DNA of 64,000 nucleotides from DASRHT01 sp035650355 (GTDB lineage Bacteria > Chloroflexota > Ktedonobacteria > Ktedonobacterales > Ktedonobacteraceae). The stretch is taken from assembly GCA_035650355.1 (NCBI GenBank), contig DASRHT010000104.1:62001-126000 (forward strand), written 5' to 3'. Below are positions 1 to 9,165 of this stretch, one piece after another. Under the pieces are notes generated by a model. That model was not told the DNA's origin and did not search any database. It saw only the letters and a list, made by a program, of their open reading frames with translations. A program made the position numbers and the translations under genes. Numbering within the stretch: the first letter of the stretch is position 1; each line of letters begins with the position of its first letter.

Positions 1-116
1 GCGCTGGGCAAGGGGAGAGAGGTGCCGGCAACGCCGCGTCGCGGCGTTGCCGGCACCTCTCTCCCCTTGCGAGCAGGGCGAAGCTCTGCGAGCATGACGA
101 AAACGGAAAAGCCCTG
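1..116 (-). mobile_element. MITE family A, copy 1 (cut by window start)
   Basis: The core is a perfect inverted repeat with 30-bp arms at 8-37 and 41-70 around a 3-base loop. The right part, up to the terminal AAAAGCCCTG ending at 116, is the reverse complement of the left part of the copy at 3961-4137. The other end lies outside the window, so a target duplication cannot be checked. Relative to the 3961 copy one arm carries CCGG in place of CAGG, and the opposite arm carries the matching change, so the hairpin stays perfect. No ORF is contained. Confidence 0.8.
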
Positions 117-306
117 CGCGCCGTAATGGACCGGCTCAAACATACTGGTCATATCTGGTATGATAGAGAGCATCTAGTCATTACAAACAAGGCATTCCTC
201 GCAGCCGACCTGAGCGCAGCTAGACGCGATAGCTCCCCGATTCATCGTGGGAGCGTTGGTCGGCTGGATAACAAGGCGTACCATAAATTCACTGGAGGAG
301 CATCGC

Positions 307-1209
307 ATGGCCGACGGAAAAGCACAGGAGCTGGTGGCAAAGCAACGGCTGAACGAGGTTGAGCTGGCTGAGATCAGACAATTAACGGATATCTGTGATA
401 ACTACGAAGGATTGCACATGCGCATCCTCTGGGACATGCTGCAATCGCGACCGGGCATTGAGGTCAACGACTTTCTCTATTATGAAGGCAAGACCCTGGT
501 AGGCTACCTGGCGATGGATAGCTGGGGCATTGATCAGCGGGAGCTAACCGGCATGGTTCATCCTGAATACCGGCGCAAAGGCATAGGCCGGACACTCTTG
601 AACGCAGCTAGAGAGGAGTGTTTGAGTCGCGGGATTAAGCAGGTCATTCTCGTCTGCGAAAGAACGTCCGCATCCGGTCAAGCCTTTGGCAGAGCGGTGG
701 GAGGTCAGCTCGACTTTTCAGAGCATGAAATGGTGCTGAGCAACTTCCAGGAGCGCAATTTCTTCGATGACCGGCTCTTCTTCCGCGCCGCGGATTCAGC
801 CGATCTGGAGGCCCTCGCCGCCATTCAAGCAGGCAGTTTCGGCGATCCCCTGGAGGAGTCGCGGCACGCACAGAGCAGGCTCTTGCAGGAGCCTAATTGT
901 TACATCTATATCGCGACCTTTGGTGAAGAGTCGGTCGGCTGCGAAGAGCCGGTCGGGACGCTGCGCCTGCATGAAGCCCCGGACCGCATCGGCATTTACG
1001 GCTTCGGCGTGCTGCCCGATTACCGTGGACGCGGCTACGGACGACAAATGCTTGAGGAGGTTATTCGTAGCATACGAGCGCGCAGCCAGAAAATGATCAT
1101 GCTGGACGTCGAAACCGATAATGTCAACGCCATCGGTCTCTATCGCTCCTGCGGCTTCGAGATCAAAACAACTTATGATTATTATGCCATCGACGCCCAA
1201 CAGGCATAA
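307..1209 (+). CDS. tandem GNAT-domain N-acetyltransferase
   Basis: The protein (300 aa) contains two GNAT folds in a row, which transfer an acetyl group from acetyl-CoA to an amine. Each half has the acetyl-CoA pyrophosphate loop: RRKGIG at about residues 89-94 and RGRGYG at about 240-245, each preceded by a hydrophobic beta strand and VHPEY or VLPDY. The substrate cannot be deduced. An ATG 60 bases further upstream is open, but GGAGGAG at 294-300 lies 6 bases before the ATG at 307, so that start is chosen. It reads toward prmA with a 36-base gap and may be cotranscribed. The 190 bases between the MITE and this gene contain a TATGAT box at 159-164 but no convincing -35. Confidence 0.85.
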   Translation: MADGKAQELVAKQRLNEVELAEIRQLTDICDNYEGLHMRILWDMLQSRPGIEVNDFLYYEGKTLVGYLAMDSWGIDQRELTGMVHPEYRRKGIGRTLLNAAREECLSRGIKQVILVCERTSASGQAFGRAVGGQLDFSEHEMVLSNFQERNFFDDRLFFRAADSADLEALAAIQAGSFGDPLEESRHAQSRLLQEPNCYIYIATFGEESVGCEEPVGTLRLHEAPDRIGIYGFGVLPDYRGRGYGRQMLEEVIRSIRARSQKMIMLDVETDNVNAIGLYRSCGFEIKTTYDYYAIDAQQA

Positions 1210-1245
1210 AATTGAATTTTCAAGAGAAGATAGGAAGTTACGTTA

Positions 1246-2166
1246 ATGCACTGGTTAGAATTGACCGTGAAGGCTCATCCTGAGGCGGTGGAGTCGGTCA
1301 GCGAACTGTTAAGCCGCTATACGACGGGGGGAGTGGCAATCGAGGAACCAATCGAACTGATCGATGAGGGACAGGAGTACCGGGTGCGACAGGGGCAGCC
1401 TGTTACCGTGCATGCATATCTGCCTCTTGACGGTCAGGAAGAGGAGGCAAGGCAGCGGGTAGCGGAAGGGCTGTGGCATCTCTCCAGCCTGGGAGCGCAG
1501 TTCGTCGGCGAACTGCATACGCGAACAGTCAACGAAGAGGACTGGGCCAATGCCTGGAAAGAATACTTCCATGTCACTCATATAGGGCAGCATATCGTCA
1601 TTCGACCATCCTGGCGTTCCTATGAACCCGAGCCAGACGACATTGTCTTGACGCTCGATCCCGGCATGGCTTTTGGTACCGGGCTGCATCCAACCACGCG
1701 CATGTGCCTGGAACTGCTTGAGCAACACATCCAGCCAGGGATGCGCGTGCTGGATGTCGGTACGGGATCGGGCATTCTGGCGCTGACTGCTGCAAAGCTT
1801 GGCGCGGCGCATGTGGATGCCATCGACAACAGCAGCGTCGCGACCGAGAGCGCCCTTACCAACGCAGCCATGAACGATTCACAGGAGCGGATCAGCGTTG
1901 TGCTGGGCGTGTTGAGCGAAGAGGAAGCGGCCCGCAAACAGGGGCAGTACGATCTGGTGCTGGCAAATATTATCGCGCATATCATCGGCTCAATTGCTCC
2001 TCAGCTAGCGCAGGTGCTGGCAAAAGAAGGCATGTTGATTGTGAGCGGCATCATCGAAGCGCGCCGCCCTGATGCAGAGGGACCGTTGCTGACTGCTGGA
2101 TTGGAGCTAATCGAGCAGCGTCAGATCGACGACTGGTTCGCGCTCGTCTATCGTAAGCGCCAGTAG
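1246..2166 (+). CDS. prmA: ribosomal protein L11 methyltransferase
   Basis: This 306-aa cytoplasmic enzyme is predicted to transfer methyl groups from S-adenosylmethionine to amino groups of ribosomal protein L11. The N-terminal third (residues 1-130) matches the PrmA substrate-binding region, including NEEDWANAWKEYF. The class I methyltransferase domain follows, with the SAM loop VLDVGTGSGILAL at about 168-180 and the motif-IV equivalent LANIIAHII near 240. Length and domain order are normal for PrmA. AGGAAG at 1232-1237 precedes the ATG. The stop overlaps the RBS of rsmE, and prmA-rsmE adjacency is common in bacteria, so the two form a translation-modification operon. Confidence 0.95.
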   Translation: MHWLELTVKAHPEAVESVSELLSRYTTGGVAIEEPIELIDEGQEYRVRQGQPVTVHAYLPLDGQEEEARQRVAEGLWHLSSLGAQFVGELHTRTVNEEDWANAWKEYFHVTHIGQHIVIRPSWRSYEPEPDDIVLTLDPGMAFGTGLHPTTRMCLELLEQHIQPGMRVLDVGTGSGILALTAAKLGAAHVDAIDNSSVATESALTNAAMNDSQERISVVLGVLSEEEAARKQGQYDLVLANIIAHIIGSIAPQLAQVLAKEGMLIVSGIIEARRPDAEGPLLTAGLELIEQRQIDDWFALVYRKRQ

Positions 2167-2175
2167 GAGTCAGCC

Positions 2176-2922
2176 ATGCATCGTTTTTTTGTCGCGCCCG
2201 AGCTGCTAGCAACGCCAACGGGCACTATCGTGCTACCAGAGAAGCAATCGCACCAGGTACGCGACGTCTTGCGCTTAGCCATCGATGAACAGCTTGTGCT
2301 GCTCGATAATAGCGGCGACGAATGGCTCTGCGCCATCAGCAGAAGCAGCCGGGTGGGCGTAGAAGTGACGATACTGGAACGGCGACCCGGGAAGAGCGAG
2401 TCGCCGATACGCATCATCCTTTGTCAGGGGCTACTCAAATCGGCCCGTTTCGAGTGGATTCTGGAAAAGGGCACTGAGCTGGGCGTGGCAAGCTTCGTGC
2501 CGCTGCTCTGCCGGCGCTCCATGTCTGGTTTAGAAGAGGCCGGACCTGCCAAGATTCAGCGCTGGCAGAGGATCATCCAGGAAGCCGCCGAACAGTGCGG
2601 GCGTGCGTGTCTCCCCGAACTGCTGCCGATCCGCCCCCTGATGCATGCACTCAATGACATTCCCCCTGACGCAATCGCGCTCATACCCTGGGAAGAGGAG
2701 CATATCACCAGCTTGCGCACCGCGTTGCAGGCGGCACGCAAGCCAGCAAAGTCCCCCATCACGGTCATGCTCTTCATCGGGCCGGAAGGCGGCCTGACCG
2801 AGGAGGAAGTCATCCTGGCCCAACGTCATAGCGTGCAGCCTATCACTCTTGGCCCTCGCATCTTGCGGGCCGAAACTGCCGCCCTCGCAGCCATAGCCAG
2901 CACCATGCACGAACTGGAGTGA
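2176..2922 (+). CDS. rsmE: 16S rRNA m3U1498 methyltransferase
   Basis: This 248-aa SPOUT-class methyltransferase is predicted to methylate N3 of U1498 in 16S rRNA. It shows the N-terminal PUA-like part (HRFFVAPELL, then the HQVRDVLRL motif) and the C-terminal knot motifs GPEGGLTEEEV (about residue 201) and LGPRILRAETAALAAIA (about 224), which bind SAM. Length is typical. The RBS AGGAG overlaps the prmA stop (2165-2169), indicating coupling with prmA. Its 3' end abuts the broken end of the convergent hydrolase pseudogene, whose reading frame runs on antisense into rsmE. That suggests an old deletion joined the two. Confidence 0.95.
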   Translation: MHRFFVAPELLATPTGTIVLPEKQSHQVRDVLRLAIDEQLVLLDNSGDEWLCAISRSSRVGVEVTILERRPGKSESPIRIILCQGLLKSARFEWILEKGTELGVASFVPLLCRRSMSGLEEAGPAKIQRWQRIIQEAAEQCGRACLPELLPIRPLMHALNDIPPDAIALIPWEEEHITSLRTALQAARKPAKSPITVMLFIGPEGGLTEEEVILAQRHSVQPITLGPRILRAETAALAAIASTMHELE

Positions 2923-3650
2923 CCGTTTCTTTTGTTGCCTCATCGGTGGCAATAACCTGAGGATCGGCATTGGGAAGATAATAGAAACTCTGTCCGCGCG
3001 TTCTCGGTTTCGTCGTCAGATAACCGGCATAGTTCAAATTGAACGCATCGGCTGCAAAGCGCGGATCGAGTGTCGCGGCATAAAGAGTCGTCACAACAGA
3101 CGCCACGTTGGTTGCATTGACGAGATGCAACAATCCCGAGATGATCACACCATTGACATCATGATATGTACTAGCCTCGATCCAGCTAATAGCCGAGCCT
3201 AGCGAATGCCCCACCAGCAACACCTGCGTGAAGGGCTGCGTCCCTATGCTCCCGCAGCGCAGGGCCTGCACAACCTCGTGGACAACGTAGGCATTGGTTG
3301 ACATAGCAACGGTTAATAGCCCCGATGGGAGGGTGCGAACTCTTTCCAATACCAATACGGTCGATGTTACAGGTACTATATCCTGCTGCGTTAAGCGCAT
3401 GCACATACGAGTAGGTTTCAGGCTGGTAAGGGAAGTCCCAGTAGACATGACCATAAGTGGCTCCGGGGACGAGTAACTGGACCGTTCTGCTTGGCCCGCT
3501 AGAGGGATTGCAGAGTTCGCCATAAATCTTATATTGAACAGGAAGCCCGCTTCCCAGAGCAACGGGCACATAAAACGACTGGCATAGAGATTGCAATGGA
3601 GCTGCATGCATGGGGAGAAATCCAGCAATCGTTTCCAGGACAATAACCAT
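2923..3650 (-). pseudogene. secreted alpha/beta hydrolase, frameshifted and 3'-truncated
   Basis: Two minus-strand frames together encode one alpha/beta hydrolase. The 5' frame (from 3650) reads a hydrophobic leader, then QLLVPGATYGHVYWDFPY and IDRIGIGKSS. The continuation is in a different frame: VVHEVVQALR, then the nucleophile elbow LLVGHSLGSA, then FYYLPNADPQVIATDEATK. The switch lies at 3327-3333 in two runs of three G (two runs of three C on the coding strand) and fits insertion of one base. After DEATKETVT the frame runs antisense into rsmE, so the expected C-terminal part is missing. Family members are extracellular lipase-like hydrolases of unknown substrate. A frameshift in the assembly could explain the first lesion but not the lost end. 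Confidence 0.75.
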
Positions 3651-3878
3651 GATACAGGCCGCGACAATTCTTGGGCTTATGAGGAATGCAGCACAATACC
3701 AGGAAAGATTTGTAAGAGGACATAAAATTGTTCACTTTCTTTACTACACCACACTATCTACCAACATGTTGATGAGTATATCCCTTCATCCGTAAAATTG
3801 CAATACATTTTTCAATATTTTCTTACTTTTTTACCTATTATGCATACTTTATGAATATTTTCCTCTTCTTTTTCTCAT

Positions 3879-3896
3879 CCTCTATTATAATAGAGG
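3879..3896. promoter_or_regulatory. 18-bp perfect palindrome containing TATAAT
   Basis: CCTCTATTATAATAGAGG is a perfect inverted repeat inside an AT-rich, gene-free stretch (about 3730-3930). The TATAAT at 3886-3891 reads as a -10 box, and the symmetry gives a second one on the other strand. It could be an operator or promoter once used by the hydrolase pseudogene 230 bases away. Nothing else supports a function. Confidence 0.3.
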
Positions 3897-3960
3897 TATA
3901 AAGTACTATATACTCCTATTGTAGTATTTCGGAGAACGCAGGGAGGTGTGCGAGAGACAA

Positions 3961-4137
3961 CAGGGCTTTTCAGTTTTCGTCATGCTCGCAGAGCTTCGCC
4001 CTGCTCGCAAGGGGAGAGAGGTGCAGGCAACGCCGCGTCGCGGCGTTGCCTGCACCTCTCTCCCCTTGCCCTGTGCCCCGTTCGGGGCGCGAATCCCGTC
4101 GGCAGGAGTCAGAGGAGAGGAAAACTGAAAAGCCCTG
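3961..4137 (+). mobile_element. MITE family A, copy 2
   Basis: The element begins CAGGGCTTTTCAGTTTTC (3961-3978) and ends with its exact complement, GAAAACTGAAAAGCCCTG (4120-4137), giving 18-bp terminal inverted repeats. Inside is a perfect hairpin with 30-bp arms at 4007-4036 and 4040-4069. The direct repeat GCGAGAGACA lies on both sides (3950-3959 and 4138-4147), consistent with a target duplication of 10-11 bp. No coding capacity is seen, so mobilisation must be in trans. Confidence 0.85.
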
Positions 4138-4147
4138 GCGAGAGACA

Positions 4148-4278
4148 CAGGGCTATTTAATTCTCTGAAGAAAAGGGGTCAAGGGGCATAGCCCCTTGCG
4201 GGGCGCGGGGTGTCCCCGCTCATTCTTCTCCCCCCCTCGCCCCCGAAGGGGGCAAAAAAGAAGAATTAAATGGCCCTG
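4148..4278 (+). mobile_element. second MITE-like element at the same target
   Basis: The terminal inverted repeats are CAGGGCTATTTAATTCT (4148-4164) and AGAATTAAATGGCCCTG (4262-4278), with one mismatch. The interior is rich in G and C runs with nested hairpins and shares a GGGGTGTCCCC-containing segment with the repeat at 60156-60375. GAGAGACA flanks it at 4140-4147 and 4279-4286. With copy 2 of family A just upstream, the locus therefore carries three copies of the same target sequence. Confidence 0.75.
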
Positions 4279-4295
4279 GAGAGACAATGGTACAA

Positions 4296-4325
4296 TTGAC
4301 CAGACGATCATATTCATGCTATTAT
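4296..4325 (+). promoter_or_regulatory. sigma-70-type promoter for the SWIM/helicase-associated operon
   Basis: TTGACC (4296-4301) and TATTAT (4320-4325) are separated by 18 bases and lie 46 bases before the ATG at 4372. The position just downstream of the MITE pair means the elements stop short of the promoter. Confidence 0.5.
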
Positions 4326-4371
4326 GATCAAACGTAGTTCAATTGCGGATAAATTGTAAGAGTCTGCGTGT

Positions 4372-6786
4372 ATGAAAAATGTTGTACCAGGTGCTCTACA
4401 GCGGCTACGAGCCGCTGATATTATTCGTATGGCAGGGCTAACAACGGCGTCATTAGGGCAGGAGTACTGCCGAATCGGAGCGGTACATAGCACACAACGT
4501 CAGGAAGCGCGTATTAGTGGAACCGTTGATGTTCCTTCTATGCAAGATGATGGAGCTCCCCCGGCGTATAGCGAGACAAAAGCCACAACAAGACTGCATC
4601 CCTATCAGGTCGAAGTTGAGATGCAAAGCGCAACGAAGTGGGTCAGCACCTGCCTCTGCGGTCATAACACTGCAACGCTTTGCGTACATGCTGCTGCGTT
4701 GCTCTATCAATGGCTGGCCCGCCCCTCCACCTTTGCGCCAGTATTTGCAGCGACCGCTCCTGGTGAAGAGACAGCAGAAAAGGAGCCGGTCCAGGATACA
4801 GAGCCGAGCGTCAGACCAGCACGTTCCCTCAGGCCGGGCAAACCCATTGTGACCCCACGGGGTTCAGCGCCCCAGACCAGCACGCTAGATATTCTGCTAC
4901 AACTCGGATTGAGCGACCTACGTGGTATTGCACGCGAATATGAGATTACCTCGAATGGCCTGAGCAAGCCACAGCTCGCGGAGGCTATTGTGGTAGCCTT
5001 GAGTCAGCCGGAAGTGGTCCGTCGCATCGCAACCACGCTGGAAAAGTCTCAACGTCAATTGCTCGCAGCCATCTCCCTGGCTGGCGGCTCGGTCACCGAC
5101 GAAGACCTGCGCGGGCTGTACGAGCGATTCTCTCTGGGCCATGCCAATCAGCTTCAAGGCATTCTGGTCACGCTCCAAAACAAAGCCCTGCTCTTCCGCA
5201 TTGGCCTGGGGAGCACCCCGCAACAACGCCTCAATTTGAGCGGCGGCCTGCTCGATATCGGCTGGTATGTCCCCACAGAAGTGCGGGCCGCCCTGCGGGT
5301 CATGGTACCCAGCACACCTTATCATGTCGAGCACGCTGACGAACGCGGAGAAACGCCGGATATTCGCCTGGGGGAAGCGTACAACCTGCTGGCGGAACTG
5401 CTGCTGGTCGCGCGCGCATTAAATGGCTACCGGCTCGAACATGATGATGAGCGCCACGAGCGCGGCAGCGCAGCACGGCTCCCCGACACATTCACCTTTA
5501 CGCGCTCGTTCACTCCTGCGGCTGGCGATAACTCTGTGGCCGTGCCGCCACCGGCTGATATGCCTTCATCATCGCTGCTCACGGCCTTACAGGAGCTTGT
5601 GCCGCGCCCGCCCGCGTTTCTACGGTTCGCCGTGCGCCTCCTGCGGCTGGCCGATATCTTACACAAAGATGATAGCGGCACACCCTATTTGCGTATCCTG
5701 CCCAACGCCGCTCAGTTGCTGCTTGGCCCTGCCCGCGCCGAAGTGATGCGTGACCTCTTCGAGCTATGGTTGATGCAGTCCTCCTATGGAGAGCTTTTTG
5801 ATTTGCGAGAAGAAGGGCTGCGCTTATGCTGCCGCGCAACCTCGCTCAACCTGCCTATTCTGCGTTCAGGTGAGCTGGATGCTGAGAATAGCGAGGCGCG
5901 GCAAACGGTGATCGCGCTGCTAGCCCAGGCCCCGTTGCAGCAATGGATCAGCTTCCAGAGCTTCTCCCGCTTCGTCTATCGCTTAAACCCTCTATTCTTG
6001 CAAAGGCGTCAGCGTCTCTTCTCTTCGCCGCACTGGTGGTTAGAGCAGGAAGGGGGACGGCCTCTGCGTCCTATGCAACTGAGCGACTGGCTGCGGGCCG
6101 ATGTCTTTTATCTGGCCAATCTCCTGCTGGGTCCGCTGCACTGGTGGGGAGCCTGTGACGTTGCCCTTTCAGCCGAAGGCAGGCTGCTCGCATTCCGCCT
6201 GACCCCGATAGCGGGCTGGCTCCTGAGTGGAATCCTCCCGGATGAGGAAACCCCGGCCTATAATTACCGAGTTCCCTCCGACTCGTTAGAAGTAATAGAC
6301 ACGGAGGAGATACTGGTTCGCTGCTCCCCGCGTGCCTGGCCGGTGATCGAAATCATGGAAGCCCTCACCGAAGCAGCAGGCGTGCGGCCTGATCGCCTGC
6401 GCTACCGCGTAACACCCAGAGCCCTGGGAGACGCCTTGAGCCAGGGGAAACATCCAATGCAACTCCTGGAGTTGCTGCGCGCCCTGAGGACGAACGCCGT
6501 TGCGCAGGATGGTCCATTGTCGATTATGGTAGCGCAACTCGAACGCTGGGTAGCCAGCTATGGGCGCGTACGCATTTATACTGGAGCAACCCTGCTGGAG
6601 ACGATGGATGGCACAGTGATGCGCGAACTTGCCGTCACGACCTCGTTAGATAAACAGGTTGTACAGGCCATCCATCCAACCTTGTTGGTGCTCAAGAAGC
6701 CGGGTGCCGAGCGGGTCATCGACGAACTCAAGCGTCATGGGCAGACCCCTCTTTTACATGACGAGGACATCTATGGAACAGAGTGA
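4372..6786 (+). CDS. SWIM zinc-finger protein with helicase-associated (XPB N-terminal-like) region
   Basis: This 804-aa protein has an N-terminal SWIM zinc finger: C94-x-C96, then C104-x-H106 with seven residues between. A proline-rich linker follows (about 115-175), then a SAP-like stretch (DLRGIAREYEI, about 182-215), then a long alpha-helical region. The C-terminal 90 residues contain LERWVASYGRVRIYTGATLL, which resembles the helicase-associated domain found next to XPB/Ssl2-type helicases. No Walker A, Walker B or DExx motif was found, so this is not a helicase. SWIM domains bind DNA or proteins, so a nucleic-acid scaffold role is an inference. The RBS is weak. The next gene starts inside its last 14 bases and ends in a related C-terminal domain, so the two products probably act together. 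Confidence 0.75.
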   Translation: MKNVVPGALQRLRAADIIRMAGLTTASLGQEYCRIGAVHSTQRQEARISGTVDVPSMQDDGAPPAYSETKATTRLHPYQVEVEMQSATKWVSTCLCGHNTATLCVHAAALLYQWLARPSTFAPVFAATAPGEETAEKEPVQDTEPSVRPARSLRPGKPIVTPRGSAPQTSTLDILLQLGLSDLRGIAREYEITSNGLSKPQLAEAIVVALSQPEVVRRIATTLEKSQRQLLAAISLAGGSVTDEDLRGLYERFSLGHANQLQGILVTLQNKALLFRIGLGSTPQQRLNLSGGLLDIGWYVPTEVRAALRVMVPSTPYHVEHADERGETPDIRLGEAYNLLAELLLVARALNGYRLEHDDERHERGSAARLPDTFTFTRSFTPAAGDNSVAVPPPADMPSSSLLTALQELVPRPPAFLRFAVRLLRLADILHKDDSGTPYLRILPNAAQLLLGPARAEVMRDLFELWLMQSSYGELFDLREEGLRLCCRATSLNLPILRSGELDAENSEARQTVIALLAQAPLQQWISFQSFSRFVYRLNPLFLQRRQRLFSSPHWWLEQEGGRPLRPMQLSDWLRADVFYLANLLLGPLHWWGACDVALSAEGRLLAFRLTPIAGWLLSGILPDEETPAYNYRVPSDSLEVIDTEEILVRCSPRAWPVIEIMEALTEAAGVRPDRLRYRVTPRALGDALSQGKHPMQLLELLRALRTNAVAQDGPLSIMVAQLERWVASYGRVRIYTGATLLETMDGTVMRELAVTTSLDKQVVQAIHPTLLVLKKPGAERVIDELKRHGQTPLLHDEDIYGTE

Positions 6787-9148
6787 TCTTGATCTGCTGC
6801 GAACGGTGCCGACCTATCACCTGCAATCGATGATAAAGGCCCGGCGCGTGCCCGTATCTCTGCGCATACAGGCGGGCGAGCAGATCAGCAGTGCATCTCT
6901 TTCCTCTGATTCTTCTTCGGCCAATATGCTGGAAATTGCCCAGCATCTCCTGGACTCCTCCTCACTTGCGGCAACGCTACCGGGCCTGGACGAACTGGAT
7001 GCAGCGATTCTGCGCGAACTGGTTTCCTGCGGAGGACGAGCCAATAGCCGCGATCTCGCGCTCTACTTCACCAATGCCGGCCTGCTCACAACGGAAAAGC
7101 CTGCTCCTGGGCTGCCAGAAGTGCCGCGGCTCCAGCCGGGGCTATCCGTGCAATATCCGGTGCCGCAGCCGCATGGCGCCTTTGAGCTGGCGCTGCGGCG
7201 GCTGCTCGGTCTGGGGCTGATTTTCTGGGGTAAGCAAACGAACTTTGTGGGTCGCGATTACGCCAACGGCATTCACGATGGCGTGCTGATCGTACCTCTG
7301 GCAGTGCGGGAGGCCGTTGCAACGCAATGGGGGCCGGAGGAGGATCAACTGGCAGGGCAGGACCTGGAAGAGGTAGGCGAACTGGCACGCAGCTTGCAGC
7401 GCACGCTGTACCTTTACTGGTCGCTGGTCGCTGCTTTGCGCGAAGGGATCTCGCTGGTGAATAACGGCCTGCTCTCCCGTTCCTCCCTGCGCCATGTGAT
7501 GGAACATATACATATCCAGACTCATGGCGAGCAGATTCGTGTTGAGAGCGATGCCCCACATCTTCTCTTCATCCGGCTGCTATTGATGAAACTGGGGCTG
7601 CTGCAAGAGCGACACAATGCGTTATATGCCGCGCCTGCTGAAGCCTACTTCGCCCTGCCATTGATAGAGAGGACACGCCGCTGCTACCGTCTGTATTTAG
7701 AAACCCCGCTCTGGAACGATTTATTGTACCTGCCAGAAGTCAATGTCCGTCCAGGGCCGGGGCACCTTGACCCGGCCCATGAAGAAGTCATCCGAGCACG
7801 GCAGGCACTGATCGAACGATTGGTCCATCAGCGCATAGATGAGTGGCACAATATCTCGGCTTTGATCGCCCGTACTAAGCTCTATATCCCCTATCTGCTC
7901 TTCCCACGCCAGTATGGCCCGCGAGCCGAACGCTATTCGAGCGGGAGCAATCCCTATGGCTGGGACTTCCGCTTGCGTCGAGGCTGGCTCACCCATCGCG
8001 AAGGATGGCACCTGGTGGAGGGCGGCTTCATCCGTACCGTCGTCACAGGCCCGCTGCACTGGCTGGGAGTCATAGAGCTTGAAAATAAAGAGAGTCCCAC
8101 CACCTTCCGGCTCTCAGCAGGAGCGGTAGCCATCATGAGCAACGCAGAGCCGCGACAGGAGCCAGAGGCATGGGGACGGCTGATCGTGCAACCCAATTTC
8201 GAACTGATCGCGCTCGCCCCCGTCTCCGAATTGCTGCTCGTGCAGTTGGATCGTTTCGCCGAACGAACCAGCCTGGAGCATATCGCGCAATATCGTTTAA
8301 CAAAGGCCAGCGTGACGCGCGCCATCCAGAAAGGGTTGCACGTTGATGCCATCCAGCAAACATTGGAGCAGGCAGTAGGAGGCGATATTCCTCAGAATGT
8401 GCGCTACTCGCTGGTCGAGTGGGAGCGCCAGGCCCGACGCGTGGAGGTGTGGCAGGGAGCAACGCTCTTAGAAGTGGACAACGCCGTCCTGCTTGATGAG
8501 CTATTTGCCAGTGATGCGACGCGCCATCTCTTAGGGCGCCGTCTCTCTCCTCTGCTCGCCGAAGTTGTGCCTCACCAGCTCGCCGCAGTCCAGCAAATCC
8601 TCTGGCAGCGTCACTACCTGCCCGCGCTATCAACGGCTCCCACACAGGACACAGCAGTAGAAAATGGACGCCTGGTCACCCATGAACCACAATGGCGGCT
8701 GCATGACGACGGCCTTTTACAGCCTCTTTACGCCGTACTGGACCTCTACCTGGCTGCCGAGGTCAAGCATTTCAGCGACTGCGAAGAGAACACCGGCTGG
8801 TATCAGCTCACGCCGGCATCACTCCTGCGTGCGCGAGAAGAAGGCATCCCGCTTGACTATATCCTGCGTTTCCTGCAACAATATTGCGCAGGAGGCATCC
8901 CTGGTTCCCTGCTGATCCGCCTCAAACTATGGGGAGGAGGCTACGGGGAACGGCAGCAGATTGCGATAGAGCGTAGCCCGATGCTGCGCCTCCCAGCCCA
9001 GGTGTTACAGGACCTGCAAAGCGATGAAGAGCTCAAGTTGCTACTGGGAACCGAGGTTGAGCACGAGAGCCGCCTGGTGCGCGTCGATCCTGAAAATCTG
9101 GCCCAGGTCGAAAAACTGCTCAACGAACGCGGATTTGCGGTAGAATAG
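6773..9148 (+). CDS. helicase-associated domain protein, partner of the SWIM protein
   Basis: The ATG at 6773 lies 14 bases inside the preceding gene, which implies translational coupling; the open frame extends upstream but only as antisense-like sequence within that gene. The 791-aa product has the same architecture as its neighbour without the SWIM finger. A mid-protein motif, GRLIVQPNFELIALAP (about 465-480), is characteristic of the XPB/Ssl2-like helicase N-terminal domain. It is followed by FAERTSLEHIAQYRLTKASV and VEWERQARRVEVWQGATLLE. No ATPase motif is present. The pair looks like an ancient duplication. A role in DNA repair, transcription or defence cannot be assigned from sequence alone. 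Confidence 0.75.
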   Translation: MEQSDLDLLRTVPTYHLQSMIKARRVPVSLRIQAGEQISSASLSSDSSSANMLEIAQHLLDSSSLAATLPGLDELDAAILRELVSCGGRANSRDLALYFTNAGLLTTEKPAPGLPEVPRLQPGLSVQYPVPQPHGAFELALRRLLGLGLIFWGKQTNFVGRDYANGIHDGVLIVPLAVREAVATQWGPEEDQLAGQDLEEVGELARSLQRTLYLYWSLVAALREGISLVNNGLLSRSSLRHVMEHIHIQTHGEQIRVESDAPHLLFIRLLLMKLGLLQERHNALYAAPAEAYFALPLIERTRRCYRLYLETPLWNDLLYLPEVNVRPGPGHLDPAHEEVIRARQALIERLVHQRIDEWHNISALIARTKLYIPYLLFPRQYGPRAERYSSGSNPYGWDFRLRRGWLTHREGWHLVEGGFIRTVVTGPLHWLGVIELENKESPTTFRLSAGAVAIMSNAEPRQEPEAWGRLIVQPNFELIALAPVSELLLVQLDRFAERTSLEHIAQYRLTKASVTRAIQKGLHVDAIQQTLEQAVGGDIPQNVRYSLVEWERQARRVEVWQGATLLEVDNAVLLDELFASDATRHLLGRRLSPLLAEVVPHQLAAVQQILWQRHYLPALSTAPTQDTAVENGRLVTHEPQWRLHDDGLLQPLYAVLDLYLAAEVKHFSDCEENTGWYQLTPASLLRAREEGIPLDYILRFLQQYCAGGIPGSLLIRLKLWGGGYGERQQIAIERSPMLRLPAQVLQDLQSDEELKLLLGTEVEHESRLVRVDPENLAQVEKLLNERGFAVE

Positions 9149-9165
9149 CGAGAATAACAGCAAAC

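Noticed and set aside
117..306. T-box or other riboswitch upstream of the GNAT gene
   Set aside because: The conserved T-box core was not found and no terminator/antiterminator pair is visible.
3906..4160. Small open frames of 60-80 codons
   Set aside because: They are read through the MITE hairpin on both strands and have no independent support.
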